Counted from the first letter of the stretch, positions 50,750 to 59,591 are shown. The stretch: DNA of 64,000 nucleotides from Frigoribacterium sp. ACAM 257 (GCF_007954365.1 NZ_VOLO01000006.1:1-64000), one strand, 5' to 3'. The notes: generated from the letters alone by a model not told the origin. Numbers and translations: made by a program.

Positions 50750-51193
50750 GGGTGGTTCCTTCCGTGGGGTGCAGGCCCGACGTCTGCGGCGGGCCGTCCC
50801 GGGGTTCGCGGTTCTCCCCCTGGGGCGGCGCGATGGGGGCACCACGAGTCAACTCGGGTGGCGGCGGTTGTGTGGGCGGTGGGCGCGACGTGGCCACGGA
50901 GCTGGCCACGGGCGCGCCCGCCACGACCGCGATCCGCGTTGCCTTGGCAGGTCGCACGCACAGCGAATCAGGAGGCGGTTGCCCAAGCCACCCGACTGCT
51001 GACGGCAATCAAGGTCCGACATGATCGGTTCGCTCCCGCCGGTGGAATTGACTACCTCGACGGGCACGACGCGCACCTGGGGCTCACTACCGGCTGCCCT
51101 AATGGAGAATCGGCCCACTTAGACAGGACACCGACCGTAAGCGATCAAGACGACCCACAAGCCTGATTATGTCAGATCTTGAACGCCTTACTT
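50750..51193. other. left boundary zone of the island, no gene
   Basis: The first 200 bp are still GC-rich and serve as the leader of the ABC exporter. From about 50,960 GC drops and the sequence loses codon structure. I see no supported gene, tRNA or clear attachment site here. Confidence 0.5.
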
Positions 51194-51415
51194 CTAGTTG
51201 GCCTCACTCGAAGCGTCTTCCGGATCCCGCTGGAGCGACTCCTCCCCATCGCTGATGGCGCAAAGTTGCACTAGGCGGGTGTGTCCGTACGGGGTCAAGG
51301 TCCAGTAGTTCGCAGTGTCCTTGACGGATCGGTTTCGTTGCGAGGGTGGATCAATCCCAGGGCATCGAACTGCAAGAGAACAGTCTGGAAGTCCTCGTCT
51401 GAGACGTCGACCTAG
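51194..51415 (-). pseudogene. remnant of a DUF4062-family gene (C-terminal part)
   Basis: On the minus strand the frame after an in-frame TAG (51415-51413) reads VDVSDEDFQTVLLQFDALGLI, then shifts by one base within a C run near 51345 and continues RSVKDTANYWTLTPYG to TAG at 51194-51196. This is the usual C-terminus of DUF4062 proteins, often found in defence-like settings. Upstream of the nonsense codon the frame still reads TYKVN, so the decay includes at least one stop and one frameshift. The N-terminal part is not recognisable. Confidence 0.6.
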
Positions 51416-51488
51416 TTGACCTTATAGGTCGGGCCATCGACACCCCCACCGAGCTCCGCTCGCGAGAGGACGTAAGACACCGAACGTG

Positions 51489-51566
51489 CCAGGGGTCGGC
51501 GGCACTGCGAACGGGTGCGTTGGGATCGGCCGGCGCAGGATGTTCGCCGCCGCCTCACCTGGCCCT
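51489..51566 (-). repeat. diverged island repeat, copy 1
   Basis: About three quarters of the bases match 61062-61139. In the minus-strand frame both copies encode ILRRxIPxHPFAVPP, so the repeat derives from a coding sequence. Confidence 0.65.
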
Positions 51567-51808
51567 CTGACGCCCATGCGGCCAGACGGCATAGCGGACC
51601 GCCGTCAAAGCTGACCAGCACTGCTGGTCGGAGAGTCGACGACAGTGGACAATTCGGAGTTCGAAGTGGACACGTTCTGCAGGTACGACCGCGACACTCA
51701 GCGCGCACGAGGGGGCACGCCGCGGTCGATTCGGCGCGCACCATGCATGGCTTCGGAAAGCCGATGCTCACGCCACCACCGTCACCCGGGACAGCCGTGA
51801 GGCGACGT

Positions 51809-51814
51809 TACTCT
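51809..51814 (+). promoter_or_regulatory. -10 hexamer TACTCT for a leaderless start at 51821
   Basis: TACTCT, 6 nt, then ATG; no ribosome site. It fixes the start of the FRG gene. Confidence 0.6.
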
Positions 51815-51820
51815 GACCGA

Positions 51821-52774
51821 ATGGTCGGTGATATTTGGAAGACGACGAACCATTACGTTGTGCCGAAAGACGCACGTGCGGTGATGGCGGTGATCGGCGC
51901 CATCGGCGTTTACAGCAAGGGACAACGGTTCGCGTGGCGCGGCGTCTCGGACGCTGACTACGAACTGGTCTCTTCTCTTCAGCGCCATGTCGGTGGCATC
52001 GATGAGGAAGCGCTGCGATCCGCCGAAGTTGACGTGATCCAAGAGGCACGCGACTGGGGCCTTGGCACGCATCCGACCGGTCGCGTTGATGACCTTCAGC
52101 TACTTGCGGATCTTCAACACTTTGGGACACCCACACGCCTCATCGACGTCACCAGCAACCCCATGACCGCTCTCTGGTTCGCGTGCCAGCCAGCTTCCAC
52201 TCCTCAGGGAAAAAGCGGCCTGCTACTCGCGCTGAATATTACCGACTGGCCGCGTCTCTCCACGGTTCCTGATGGCAGCCGTTCTTACGGGCAGGTCGGC
52301 CGGCCGGAGAGCTTTCGCCTCGAGGCAGCCCTGCAAGATGGCAGACCGCATGTCGTTGGATCGGGAGCCCCGAATGCAAGGATTCGAGCTCAAGAAGGCT
52401 TCTTCGTGACCAGTGCGGTGCCAGACACTCTCCCCATGGCGCTGATTGATCTTGGCAGCGAACAAGTCGCAATACGACGGCACTCGCCGTTCCGGTCTCT
52501 TCGGGTCGACTGGCAAGACGGTGTGGACCCCGAGGTCTTGGAGCAACGACTACTGAAACCAAAACGCGGACAACGCGCGTCCTTGCCGTTTGTCGCCGTC
52601 ATCATCAAAGCCGGATTGAAAGCAAACCTTCTCTCTTACCTAGGAGGGACCTACAACCGATCAGCTCAAGTCCTGTTCCCTGATTACCAGGGCTACGTGG
52701 AGCATGGCGAAAGAATCAGGTCGCTTCGAACGACCGGCGGATCTCCGGAGGGGCCTGACCGCCGAGGTTCCTAG
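51821..52774 (+). CDS. FRG-domain protein
   Basis: A 317-residue protein. The FRG signature is clear: FAWRGVSDADYELVSSLQRH near residue 30 and LLADLQHFGTPTRLIDVTSN near 85, followed by MTALWFAC. FRG proteins are uncharacterised, are named for a conserved Phe-Arg-Gly-like motif, and are frequent in mobile and defence regions. GC is lower than in core genes. The start at 51821 is set by a TACTCT hexamer; the open frame extends 306 bp further up without homology. It is probably cytoplasmic. Confidence 0.85.
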   Translation: MVGDIWKTTNHYVVPKDARAVMAVIGAIGVYSKGQRFAWRGVSDADYELVSSLQRHVGGIDEEALRSAEVDVIQEARDWGLGTHPTGRVDDLQLLADLQHFGTPTRLIDVTSNPMTALWFACQPASTPQGKSGLLLALNITDWPRLSTVPDGSRSYGQVGRPESFRLEAALQDGRPHVVGSGAPNARIRAQEGFFVTSAVPDTLPMALIDLGSEQVAIRRHSPFRSLRVDWQDGVDPEVLEQRLLKPKRGQRASLPFVAVIIKAGLKANLLSYLGGTYNRSAQVLFPDYQGYVEHGERIRSLRTTGGSPEGPDRRGS

Positions 52775-52820
52775 TCGCCAACCGGCACCGCAACCCGTTG
52801 GGCACGTCGGTGGCGCGCTC

Positions 52821-52826
52821 TAGGGT
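52821..52826 (+). promoter_or_regulatory. -10 hexamer TAGGGT for a leaderless start at 52833
   Basis: TAGGGT, 6 nt, then ATG; no ribosome site. Confidence 0.6.
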
Positions 52827-52832
52827 GTGCCC

Positions 52833-53225
52833 ATGAACGCTCTGGTGCCCCGCGAGCTCCTCACCGTCCTCGTCCACGTCGGCGCCGACAGCGTCACGGC
52901 GACGTTCGATCTGGGAGATGCGTACGAGCTCGATGTTGCCCCGGACTACTTCAGCTACGGCTTCGCAACCGTCGAACACGACGGGACCCCGGTGAAGCGG
53001 TTCGGGGTGAAGTTCGGTCCCGACAAGACCACCGCGCACATCTACGACATGACGAATAACACCGGGGCCAACTACGACGCTTCCCACATCACCGATCGTG
53101 ACACCTCTGTCGTGGTCCACTTCCGTGACGCATCTCTAGACACCACGACGGTCGTACCCCTGACTGGGTTCGGATCAGTCGAGGGCGAAGACGTCGCCGT
53201 CGCCGTCCCCGTGCAGGTTCTCTGA
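52833..53225 (+). CDS. unknown protein, 130 residues
   Basis: A beta-rich soluble protein (TVLVHVGADSVTATFDLGD, FGVKFGPDKTTAHIYDM, TSVVVHFRDASLDTTTVVPL) without signal peptide or membrane segment. No family is recognised. It has a leaderless-type promoter, and its stop overlaps the start of the next gene (TGATG), so the two are made together. Confidence 0.7.
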   Translation: MNALVPRELLTVLVHVGADSVTATFDLGDAYELDVAPDYFSYGFATVEHDGTPVKRFGVKFGPDKTTAHIYDMTNNTGANYDASHITDRDTSVVVHFRDASLDTTTVVPLTGFGSVEGEDVAVAVPVQVL

Positions 53226-53671
53226 TGTTGCGGCTGCTTCAGGTCGTCCAGGACCGCGACTACGCGTCCCCTTTCGACACGACCCTTGAGGGATTCCATC
53301 CCACCTGGTGGGGGCCGACCTGGCGTCTAACGCAGGGAGCAGCGATGGATCACTTCATCTTTATCCGTGGATTGGAGGAAGTCGCTCGCGCCCAGGTGAT
53401 GCCCGTTGCGGTCATCGATCCGTCCTTGTTCACCGGGCATCCCATACCGACGCAGATTGTCAGTATCGAACGCATCAACGTCCACCAAGACTTGCGACTT
53501 GAAGACATAGGCCGGGAGGCCGTATCAGCCTTGATCGAGCACTACGGCGATGCGCAGCTCGGGGCTTTTGCGCTTGACGGTCCGGCGGAAAGATTCTGGA
53601 TGCGGATTGGGTGGACCGCTTTTCGGCGGCGTCCTGGCGAGAGAGGCGATCCCCTCTTTTGCTCGCCGTAA
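53225..53671 (+). CDS. unknown protein, 148 residues, possibly acetyltransferase-like
   Basis: A soluble protein coupled to the preceding gene. The C-terminal part (GREAVSALIEHYGDAQLGAF then ERFWMRIGWTAF) resembles the end of GNAT acetyltransferases, where a helix is followed by a F-W/Y-x-x-x-GW strand. A typical acetyl-CoA P-loop is not evident, so this is only a suggestion. It was not recognised otherwise. Confidence 0.6.
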   Translation: MLRLLQVVQDRDYASPFDTTLEGFHPTWWGPTWRLTQGAAMDHFIFIRGLEEVARAQVMPVAVIDPSLFTGHPIPTQIVSIERINVHQDLRLEDIGREAVSALIEHYGDAQLGAFALDGPAERFWMRIGWTAFRRRPGERGDPLFCSP

Positions 53672-53747
53672 GACTGCAGAAAGCGACACTGGCCTCATCA
53701 CAATCAAGCATCGGACGGGAAGGCTTAGGTAGCCGCCATGGGCGGAA

Positions 53748-54593
53748 ATGAGTAGTGAGGATGGGAAGGATCAGCCGCATCCGTTGCATCTGCGTGCCGA
53801 TCGGTGGCTGCAGGCCGTTGAGGACTTCCATACCTCCTCCTCTCGGCTTCCTACGTCGGGGTCGCCTCGAGCAGACGACTTCGGAAAGATTCAGGACACG
53901 CTGGACCCCGCCTACATCGCATCGGGGAAGCTGCTTGCGGCGCACGATGCTGCCCGGGCCCTATCGCTTTTGTGGAACGCGGGGCACGTGCACAACGTGG
54001 CCGACTACGCCCTGCTGCGCACGATCATTGAGTGCGCAGGAGCGGCCTGGTGGATTTTGGAGGGGCGCACGCCCCGAAGCCGATTTGTGCGCGCCTACGT
54101 CATAGCCCGCGATGATCTGGAGTCAGCCCGCCGGCGAGAAACGCAATCTGTGAGGTACGCCCGGACCGACGAGGGACGAGGGAAGCGCACCGCGGTTGTG
54201 AACCGGGTTAACCAGCTCATTACGAGGTCCCAGAAAGCAATCACCGACGCGGGATACGGCGATGAACGCGTCGTGCAGAAATGGGTCCGTTTCGACTTGT
54301 CTGAAACAGTCTTGAAGAAAGCGCAAGAACACCTCGGCCAACCAGACCTCACGTTCACTTTGGCCTTGGGTTTGCTCAGCTCGCTCGCCCATGGGTCCAT
54401 CACCAGCGTTATCGGCTTCGCTGACACCACCCCTCCGGACGCCTCGGACGTTCCACAGCGATTCGTAAGAACGAGGCCGGAGAGCGTTGAAGATCTGGCC
54501 GCCGCGGTGGACATCTTGTTCCAGGCAGCCAACTGGGAGTGGTTCCGCTACTCCGACAGCGTCTCGCTTCACGGAACACCGTCTGGGCAATAG
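53748..54593 (+). CDS. unknown helical protein, 281 residues
   Basis: A largely helical cytoplasmic protein. A conserved-looking centre (LLRTIIECAGAAWWILEG, RFVRAYVIARDDLESARR) resembles proteins of unknown function found in restriction and abortive-infection neighbourhoods, but I cannot name a family. The ribosome site is weak. It is convergent with the Abi-like gene, with 82 bp between stops. Confidence 0.65.
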   Translation: MSSEDGKDQPHPLHLRADRWLQAVEDFHTSSSRLPTSGSPRADDFGKIQDTLDPAYIASGKLLAAHDAARALSLLWNAGHVHNVADYALLRTIIECAGAAWWILEGRTPRSRFVRAYVIARDDLESARRRETQSVRYARTDEGRGKRTAVVNRVNQLITRSQKAITDAGYGDERVVQKWVRFDLSETVLKKAQEHLGQPDLTFTLALGLLSSLAHGSITSVIGFADTTPPDASDVPQRFVRTRPESVEDLAAAVDILFQAANWEWFRYSDSVSLHGTPSGQ

Positions 54594-54675
54594 CACCTGA
54601 GGCGCCCAAGCTAGTTCAAGAGCACTTCTTCAGCCGCGACATGTGCGGCACCGCAGGGGTCTCTCGCTGAGACGT

Positions 54676-55377
54676 TCAGAACCGGGTGAGGCGCGCGCCT
54701 GAGATGGTGAGAGCCTTGGCGACGGCAACTCCCGGAACCCTTGAATGGCTTGCTATCCAGGTCTGCAAATCAGTTTCAGCGTAACCGGCCAGTTCACACA
54801 TGAACTTGTGGTCAACCAACAGATCGCGTTCAAAAATGGGTTCGTGGTGCGCAGCACGGTTGCGCAGCAGTCGTAGGCGTTGCATTTGTTTCCGGAGGTC
54901 ATCCCGAAGACCCGTGTAGTTCGGGAAAGCGTTCTTCAAGCCGGCCTCCCAAAGGAGCGTGTGGTACCTGTTGGTGAGAAGACCCTCCCAGAACGACGTT
55001 TTCAGTTCTGCGACCATGTGCCCCGCACCCCAGGAGCCAGCCCCCTTGCGACCGTCGAGGTAAGTCTCCGTGTCCGAGATCTGCGCGCTGTCCTTCGCCG
55101 CGAGTGTCACAGCGTGCCACCAATCGGCGGAGCTAAAGACGCTCGTGAGAGTGTCGTGCATGGCGTTTCGCATGCCCACTTCCAGAGCTGCGTATGCGCC
55201 GAGGAACGCAGCGGACGCCTCGACGTTCCAGGAGTACAGCCGGAGCGCTTCGGCTGCGTCGCCGCTACGCGCTGCCAGATACGGCGCGAATCGAGCCGCA
55301 CCAATCACAACCGGAAGGGCAGACAGAGAAGCAGGGTCCACGGGGTTCACGGGTCTCCAGCCAGCAGGCCAGCACAT
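54676..55377 (-). CDS. Abi-like (AbiD/AbiF, HEPN-type) protein
   Basis: A protein of up to 233 residues resembling the Abi_2 family. The C-terminal part contains the HEPN active-site pattern RLLRNRAAHHEPI (Arg-x4-6-His), typical of RNases acting in abortive phage infection. The N-terminal part (RFAPYLAARSGDAAEALRLY, AFLGAYAALEVGMRNAMHD) also fits. The start is uncertain: ATG 55377 has no good ribosome site, while GTG 55350 follows GGAG. It probably cleaves RNA when triggered; no separate antitoxin is evident next to it. Confidence 0.78.
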   Translation of the reverse strand: MCWPAGWRPVNPVDPASLSALPVVIGAARFAPYLAARSGDAAEALRLYSWNVEASAAFLGAYAALEVGMRNAMHDTLTSVFSSADWWHAVTLAAKDSAQISDTETYLDGRKGAGSWGAGHMVAELKTSFWEGLLTNRYHTLLWEAGLKNAFPNYTGLRDDLRKQMQRLRLLRNRAAHHEPIFERDLLVDHKFMCELAGYAETDLQTWIASHSRVPGVAVAKALTISGARLTRF

Positions 55378-55489
55378 GGCCTCATGTGTGTTTGAGTGCT
55401 ATGGTCGTCGACGTAAGCCCCGGACGAGGCACGGAAACGTGTCGGCGCGCCGGGGCAATTCTTTTTGCCCAGCGACCATTGTCCTGCAA

Positions 55490-55515
55490 ATCCCGAACCT
55501 CTCTGGGTTCGGGAT
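55490..55515 (-). terminator. hairpin after the 55529 gene
   Basis: A 10-bp stem (ATCCCGAACC, 55490-55499 with 55506-55515) closes a 6-nt loop just past the stop codon of the minus-strand gene. Confidence 0.7.
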
Positions 55516-55528
55516 GGACCGCTTCGCG

Positions 55529-56212
55529 TCAACTTGATGACGATGCACCTCCGTCCGGATCGATCAGCAGTTGAGCGCGCGTACCGGTCGGGATGGTGAT
55601 GATGATGGTTCCGCCGGGCTGGCGAACCACGGTGACGCCGGTCTCCGCGGCCAGCTGGCTGCCCGTACCCGCGGAAGCGAGTTGGGGGTAGTCGTCGATA
55701 GCGATCGCCCTACCTGTAGCAAGATGCTCGAGAAGGTTCGTCGCCATGCGGCCTCCGAAGTCTTCGTCGACGCGGCCTGCCAGCTCCGGGTGGTCTGCGA
55801 GGTATGCCTCAGTTGAGTAACGCCGTGTTCCACGAGACTCTCCTTGACGCCAAGCTCCTCCTGGCATGGGGCATCCGACTAGCCACTCCCCCGGCACGTG
55901 CGAGGCGTTGCTACTTGGCAGGCCCAGCCAGTCATTCTGGGGCCGCTCGCCGAACGGGCTCGGGCCGGCAAACTTAATGGTGCCGTCTTCTAGCTGTTCC
56001 ACCTGATCCACTCTGTATGCAGAGACGATCATGTTGTCGTAGGTGCCGACGACGAAGTCGAGGTAGCCGTCGAGCGTCGCCGCGTTCATCTTCTTCCAGT
56101 TGCCGCGCGTGATGCTTTCGAGCCGCAGCTCGGGCAACATCGCGTTGCTGCCCTTTCGGACATCATCGAGCAGGTTCGGGTAGCTGCGCTTGAGGGACGT
56201 CACGATCATCAA
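55529..56212 (-). CDS. unknown protein, 227 residues
   Basis: A soluble protein with no signal. N-terminal region: ELRLESITRGNWKKMNAATLDGYLDFVVGTYD, suggesting an alpha/beta fold similar to small DUFs with a conserved W-x-G-x2 pattern (LVGCPMPGGAW). AAAGGAAGG precedes the paired ATG starts (56212, 56209). No family is recognised. Both neighbours are unrelated in direction or function. Confidence 0.65.
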   Translation of the reverse strand: MMIVTSLKRSYPNLLDDVRKGSNAMLPELRLESITRGNWKKMNAATLDGYLDFVVGTYDNMIVSAYRVDQVEQLEDGTIKFAGPSPFGERPQNDWLGLPSSNASHVPGEWLVGCPMPGGAWRQGESRGTRRYSTEAYLADHPELAGRVDEDFGGRMATNLLEHLATGRAIAIDDYPQLASAGTGSQLAAETGVTVVRQPGGTIIITIPTGTRAQLLIDPDGGASSSS

Positions 56213-56489
56213 AATCCCTTCCTTTCTCGCAACAGTGACACATGATGGCTAGAGGCGCAACTGTTGCGGGAATTAGAGGCGAAGGGTTTCGCTAGCCCAT
56301 GGGGCACCGAACGCTCTTCTTAGCTGCGCTGACGACCTTCTGACAAGCTCGCTCCATGGAACCGTCTGGAGCATGCGTCACGCTTGACCGGATCATGCCG
56401 GAGGTCGCTCAGCGCAGGGTCGATCGAGCCGGAGACCTTGTCCGCGGAAAGCCAGGCGCGGGCGCACGGTTGGGCGCGCGCGTTTAAGG

Positions 56490-57113
56490 ATGAGCAGTAA
56501 CACGCCTCGCCTTCACCGACCCGCGGAGTGGGAAGTGGAACCGTCCTGGGATGACGGCTGGCAGATGACCCCCGATGCCACAACGCTTCGCGGCGTGCTG
56601 TGGTGCCGGCGTGGGCTGACAGGCGCGCAGTATCGCGCCCTGAATGCCGGCTCAGTCGCGTTCGACCACTGGGCAGCAGCGGTCGAGGCTGTGTGGTGGG
56701 CTGTCGCGCTCGACGATGTGCTCCACTCTCTACACGATCAGCGCTATCTCGCAGCGCGCGCAGCTGAAGTGGACGGCGAGACAGTCGTCGGCCTCCGGTG
56801 GCTTCGGCACCAACACGCGCATCGCATTGTCGTTACCGGCCACGGAGGGGCAAAACGCAACTTCTTCGGACCGACCGGCTTCGGCCCGCCCTTCTACATC
56901 AGCCCAAGCAACAGGTGGATGCAGCGCACGGACATTCCCGCAGACGGGCGCAGGCGGGACCTCGCGGCAGAGGGCGCCTATGACGCGCGTGTCGCCGGCT
57001 ACCCGCTCGACGCCCCAATCGCCAAGGCCCTCAAGTGGTTCGACGCCGTACTCGTCGCCGGCGGAATCGATCCCCACCAAGAGATCGACCAAGAGGACCC
57101 TACGGTTCTCTAG
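56490..57113 (+). CDS. unknown protein, 207 residues
   Basis: A soluble, Trp-rich protein (GWQMTPDATTLRGVLWCRRG, AVEAVWWAVALDDVLHSLHD, RWLRHQHAHRIVVTGHGGAK). The C-terminal part contains YDARVAGYPLDAPI. It resembles uncharacterised actinobacterial proteins with a His-rich conserved centre. TTTAAGG is directly adjacent to ATG 56490, so the start signal is weak. The IS30 element lies 40 bp past its stop. Confidence 0.62.
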   Translation: MSSNTPRLHRPAEWEVEPSWDDGWQMTPDATTLRGVLWCRRGLTGAQYRALNAGSVAFDHWAAAVEAVWWAVALDDVLHSLHDQRYLAARAAEVDGETVVGLRWLRHQHAHRIVVTGHGGAKRNFFGPTGFGPPFYISPSNRWMQRTDIPADGRRRDLAAEGAYDARVAGYPLDAPIAKALKWFDAVLVAGGIDPHQEIDQEDPTVL

Positions 57114-57153
57114 GGCCTCAGGCGTCAGCCCAACCTGTCCGATAGGCGATGGC

Positions 57154-58387
57154 GGTTTCAGGGGGTCGTTGCAACGGGTGGTTGTTTCGGGTCCGAGAGT
57201 AGCTCCTGGAACGCTTCTGCCGGTGTCCGGAAGCCGAGGGTTTTGCGGGGTCTGCCGCCTGAGTTCCGTGGCGACTTCGAGGAGTCTTTCCGGGCTGTGA
57301 ACAGTGAGGTCGGTGGACTTCGGGAAGTACTGCCGGAGAAGCCCATTGGTGTTCTCGTTCGAGCCGCGCTGCCAGGGCTTGTGGGGGTCGCAGAAGTAGA
57401 TAGCGAGGTCAGTGGCGAGGGTGATGTCTTTGTGCCGGGCAAGCTCCGTGCCCTGGTCCCAGGTCAACGACCGGCGCAGGTGTTCGGGCAGGGTCTTGAT
57501 CGTGGGGATCATGGCGTCGCGGACGGCGTCGGCGCTGTGCCCGTCGGGCAGGTGCAGCAGCATCACGTAACGGGTGGTCCGCTCAACCAACGTTCCGATG
57601 GCGCTGCGGGCGTTCGTGCCGACGATGAGGTCTCCTTCCCAGTGCCCGGGAACGGCGCGGTCTTCCACCTCGGCAAGGCGTTCGCTGATCAGGACCATGT
57701 CGCGGATCTTCGACCACGACGCCCGCCTGGGTTCGCCCCGGTGCCGGCGGATCGCCCTGCCGGTGCGGAGGTGTTTATGCAGGTCAGCGCGCAGGTGCCC
57801 GGGGCCCTGGACGAACAGGGTTTGGTAGATCGTCTCGTGGGACACGTGGATCTCCGGCCGGTCAGGGAAGGACCTGACCAGGTCATCACGGATCTGCTCC
57901 GGGGACCAGTTCCGCACCAGCCGAAGCTCGACCTGCAGGGCAAGCTCGACCCGGTCCAGCTTCCGGGGCTTCGGGCACCGCGCCCGCTCCCGGGATCGCT
58001 TCTGGGCGGCGTAGGGGCGGTAATCGCCGCCGCGTGAGCTGTTCCGGGTGAGCTCCCTACTGATCGTCGAGGGCGCCCGACCGAGCTCGGCCGCGATCCG
58101 GCGGACGCCTGCGCCGCCGAGGTGGAGGTCAGCGATCTTGAGCCGTTCCTCCTCGCTCAAGTACCGGCCCGACCGGGCGGCGCGCTCGAACGGATTCTTC
58201 CCTCGAGCGGCTTTGAACCATCGGTAGCCCTGACGCGGATGCACGCCGACAGCATCGCAAGCAGCCGGCCTGCTCAAGCCCTGTCCGAGTAGCTCCCAGA
58301 ACCAAGCCTCCCGGACACGTTGTTCCAGCCTCGATCCCATCTGCAGCACTCCGATTCACGGTGGTGTTGCAACGACCAGCTGAACCC
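57154..58387 (-). mobile_element. IS30-family insertion sequence
   Basis: Terminal inverted repeats of 22 bp (57154-57175 and 58366-58387; inner core GGTCGTTGCAAC perfect over 12 bp, three mismatches outside) enclose one transposase gene on the minus strand. GATGGC lies directly left of the left repeat and again 3 bp right of the right repeat, a possible but non-standard target duplication. It sits between two genes and disrupts neither. Confidence 0.88.
57158..58340 (-). pseudogene. IS30 transposase with a late frameshift
   Basis: The protein has the IS30 layout: N-terminal helix-turn-helix (SRPAACDAVGVHPRQGYRWF), a second one (RRIAAELGRAPSTISREL), then the DDE core with GHWEGDLIVG, TWDQGTEL and NENTNGLLRQYFPK. 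Near 57259 one extra G shifts the frame. Restoring it would give SGRPRKTLGFRTPAEAF and a normal end at 57158 inside the left inverted repeat. In the actual frame translation runs past the element to 56730. Since only the last 33 residues are replaced and the DDE residues are intact, residual activity cannot be excluded. Confidence 0.82.
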
Positions 58388-58408
58388 AAGGATGGCTCGC
58401 CGGACGGA

Positions 58409-59407
58409 CTAACTGCGAGAGAGCTGCTTGTCCAGCGCCTGACGCAAAGTATCGACGGCGGGCCGGTCAAAACCATCTGCTTTGAGGCCGAGACGGTGGA
58501 GTCGGAGATCGCCTTCCTCGGCTCGGCCATCACTGTGTCGCCCCACCTCCTCCACCTGCAGAAGGCCAAACCACTCCAGAGTCTTACGGGCGGAAGAGTA
58601 GCCATCTCGATGCATGCCGTAGTGCCGCAGGCGGGTTTCGGCAGGCATAGCGAGAAGGCCCCCTTGTGCCCATCCCCCTCGACCGCTAGCCACCATGAGA
58701 AGGAGTGCGATCTCCGAGTCCTCGAGGAGGTGCAGCCAACCGTTGGACACGAACCCAGACGGCACCGTGAACGTTCGCTCCGCTTTGCCCGGGACTGTGT
58801 ACTCCTCTGCTTCTCCCACCGCGCCGACGCCCCCCTCGTTAAGCAGGACAAAGTCCTCGAATCGGTTGCGATCCCCCGGCTTGCCTGGGATGTCCACGAG
58901 ACCAGCATCACGAAGAGCCTCAAGCGCCGATCGCACACTGCGCGCCCGCTTGTTCCGCGCCGTGATGAAGACACCACCACTGTTGCTATTCACCGCATCC
59001 GAGGCAAGGAGGTCTGCCCAGCCAAGCTCGCTCGCGCTGCCGGCGATGTCGATGTCGAGTCGACTAAGGCGCGCTTTGGCGCCTGGCTTCCTGTTCTTCT
59101 GCGCAAGGGCGATGAGTGTGATGCCGAACCGCAAGGCTGCACCACGGCTGGTACGTAGGCGTGTCGCCGGTGGTCGCTCTTCTCGGGGCGGAGCTTTGCG
59201 GTCGGATGCGTCAATGTTCGCGCCCTTCGCCCGGTAGGAGAACGCCGAGCGGATGACGAGCGCAGAAGGGGTGAGCTTGCCGGGCATGACTTCGTAGACC
59301 TGCTGCACTTGCTGCACATAGTCGGGCTGATCGAGTCGATGCCTTCTCGCCTCAAGGCTCAGCCGTTCTTTCGGCGTGGGCGTCCGGCTGAAATCGATTG
59401 TCACCAC
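58409..59407 (-). CDS. unknown protein with winged-helix-like C-terminus, 332 residues
   Basis: A soluble basic protein. The C-terminal domain (SNGWLHLLEDSEIALLLMVAS, AETRLRHYGMHRDGYSSARK, LEWFGLLQVEEV) looks like a winged helix used in replication or regulation proteins of mobile elements, although I cannot name a family. A middle segment (DLLASDAVNSNSGGVFI, SALEALRDAGLVDIP) may be a second winged helix. GGAGG lies before the paired GTG starts at 59407. It diverges from the small gene at 59609. Confidence 0.65.
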   Translation of the reverse strand: MVTIDFSRTPTPKERLSLEARRHRLDQPDYVQQVQQVYEVMPGKLTPSALVIRSAFSYRAKGANIDASDRKAPPREERPPATRLRTSRGAALRFGITLIALAQKNRKPGAKARLSRLDIDIAGSASELGWADLLASDAVNSNSGGVFITARNKRARSVRSALEALRDAGLVDIPGKPGDRNRFEDFVLLNEGGVGAVGEAEEYTVPGKAERTFTVPSGFVSNGWLHLLEDSEIALLLMVASGRGGWAQGGLLAMPAETRLRHYGMHRDGYSSARKTLEWFGLLQVEEVGRHSDGRAEEGDLRLHRLGLKADGFDRPAVDTLRQALDKQLSRS

Positions 59408-59591
59408 TCGAGCAGTCCTCCCACTTGCAACTTATCATTCTGAACGTTTTATCCAGCCAGTATTCTCTTCACGGAGTTCACTTGGAGATGTGGACGCTCT
59501 GGCCGGTTGAGGCGTCATCCCATCATAGTGGATGCTCCAGGCGATCTGTGACCTACTTGAAAAACCGGCCACTCAGAGGGCCTTGGAAGCG

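Larger units (their letters stand above)
51417..51820. other. degraded sequence between pseudogene and FRG gene
   Basis: This 404-bp stretch has open frames but no good start signals. It includes a block at 51489-51566 that is repeated in diverged form at 61062-61139. It is probably decayed coding sequence on the minus strand. Confidence 0.5.

Noticed and set aside
48800-51166. A 2.4-kb plus-strand open frame opposite the ABC exporter
   Set aside because: Composition is Glu/Asp/Arg/His-rich, as expected for the complement of a GC-rich gene. The minus strand encodes a full ABC transporter with all motifs.
56730-57157. Apparent 130-residue C-terminal extension of the IS30 transposase
   Set aside because: It arises only because of the one-base insertion near 57259, reads antisense through the 56490 gene and has no similarity to transposases.
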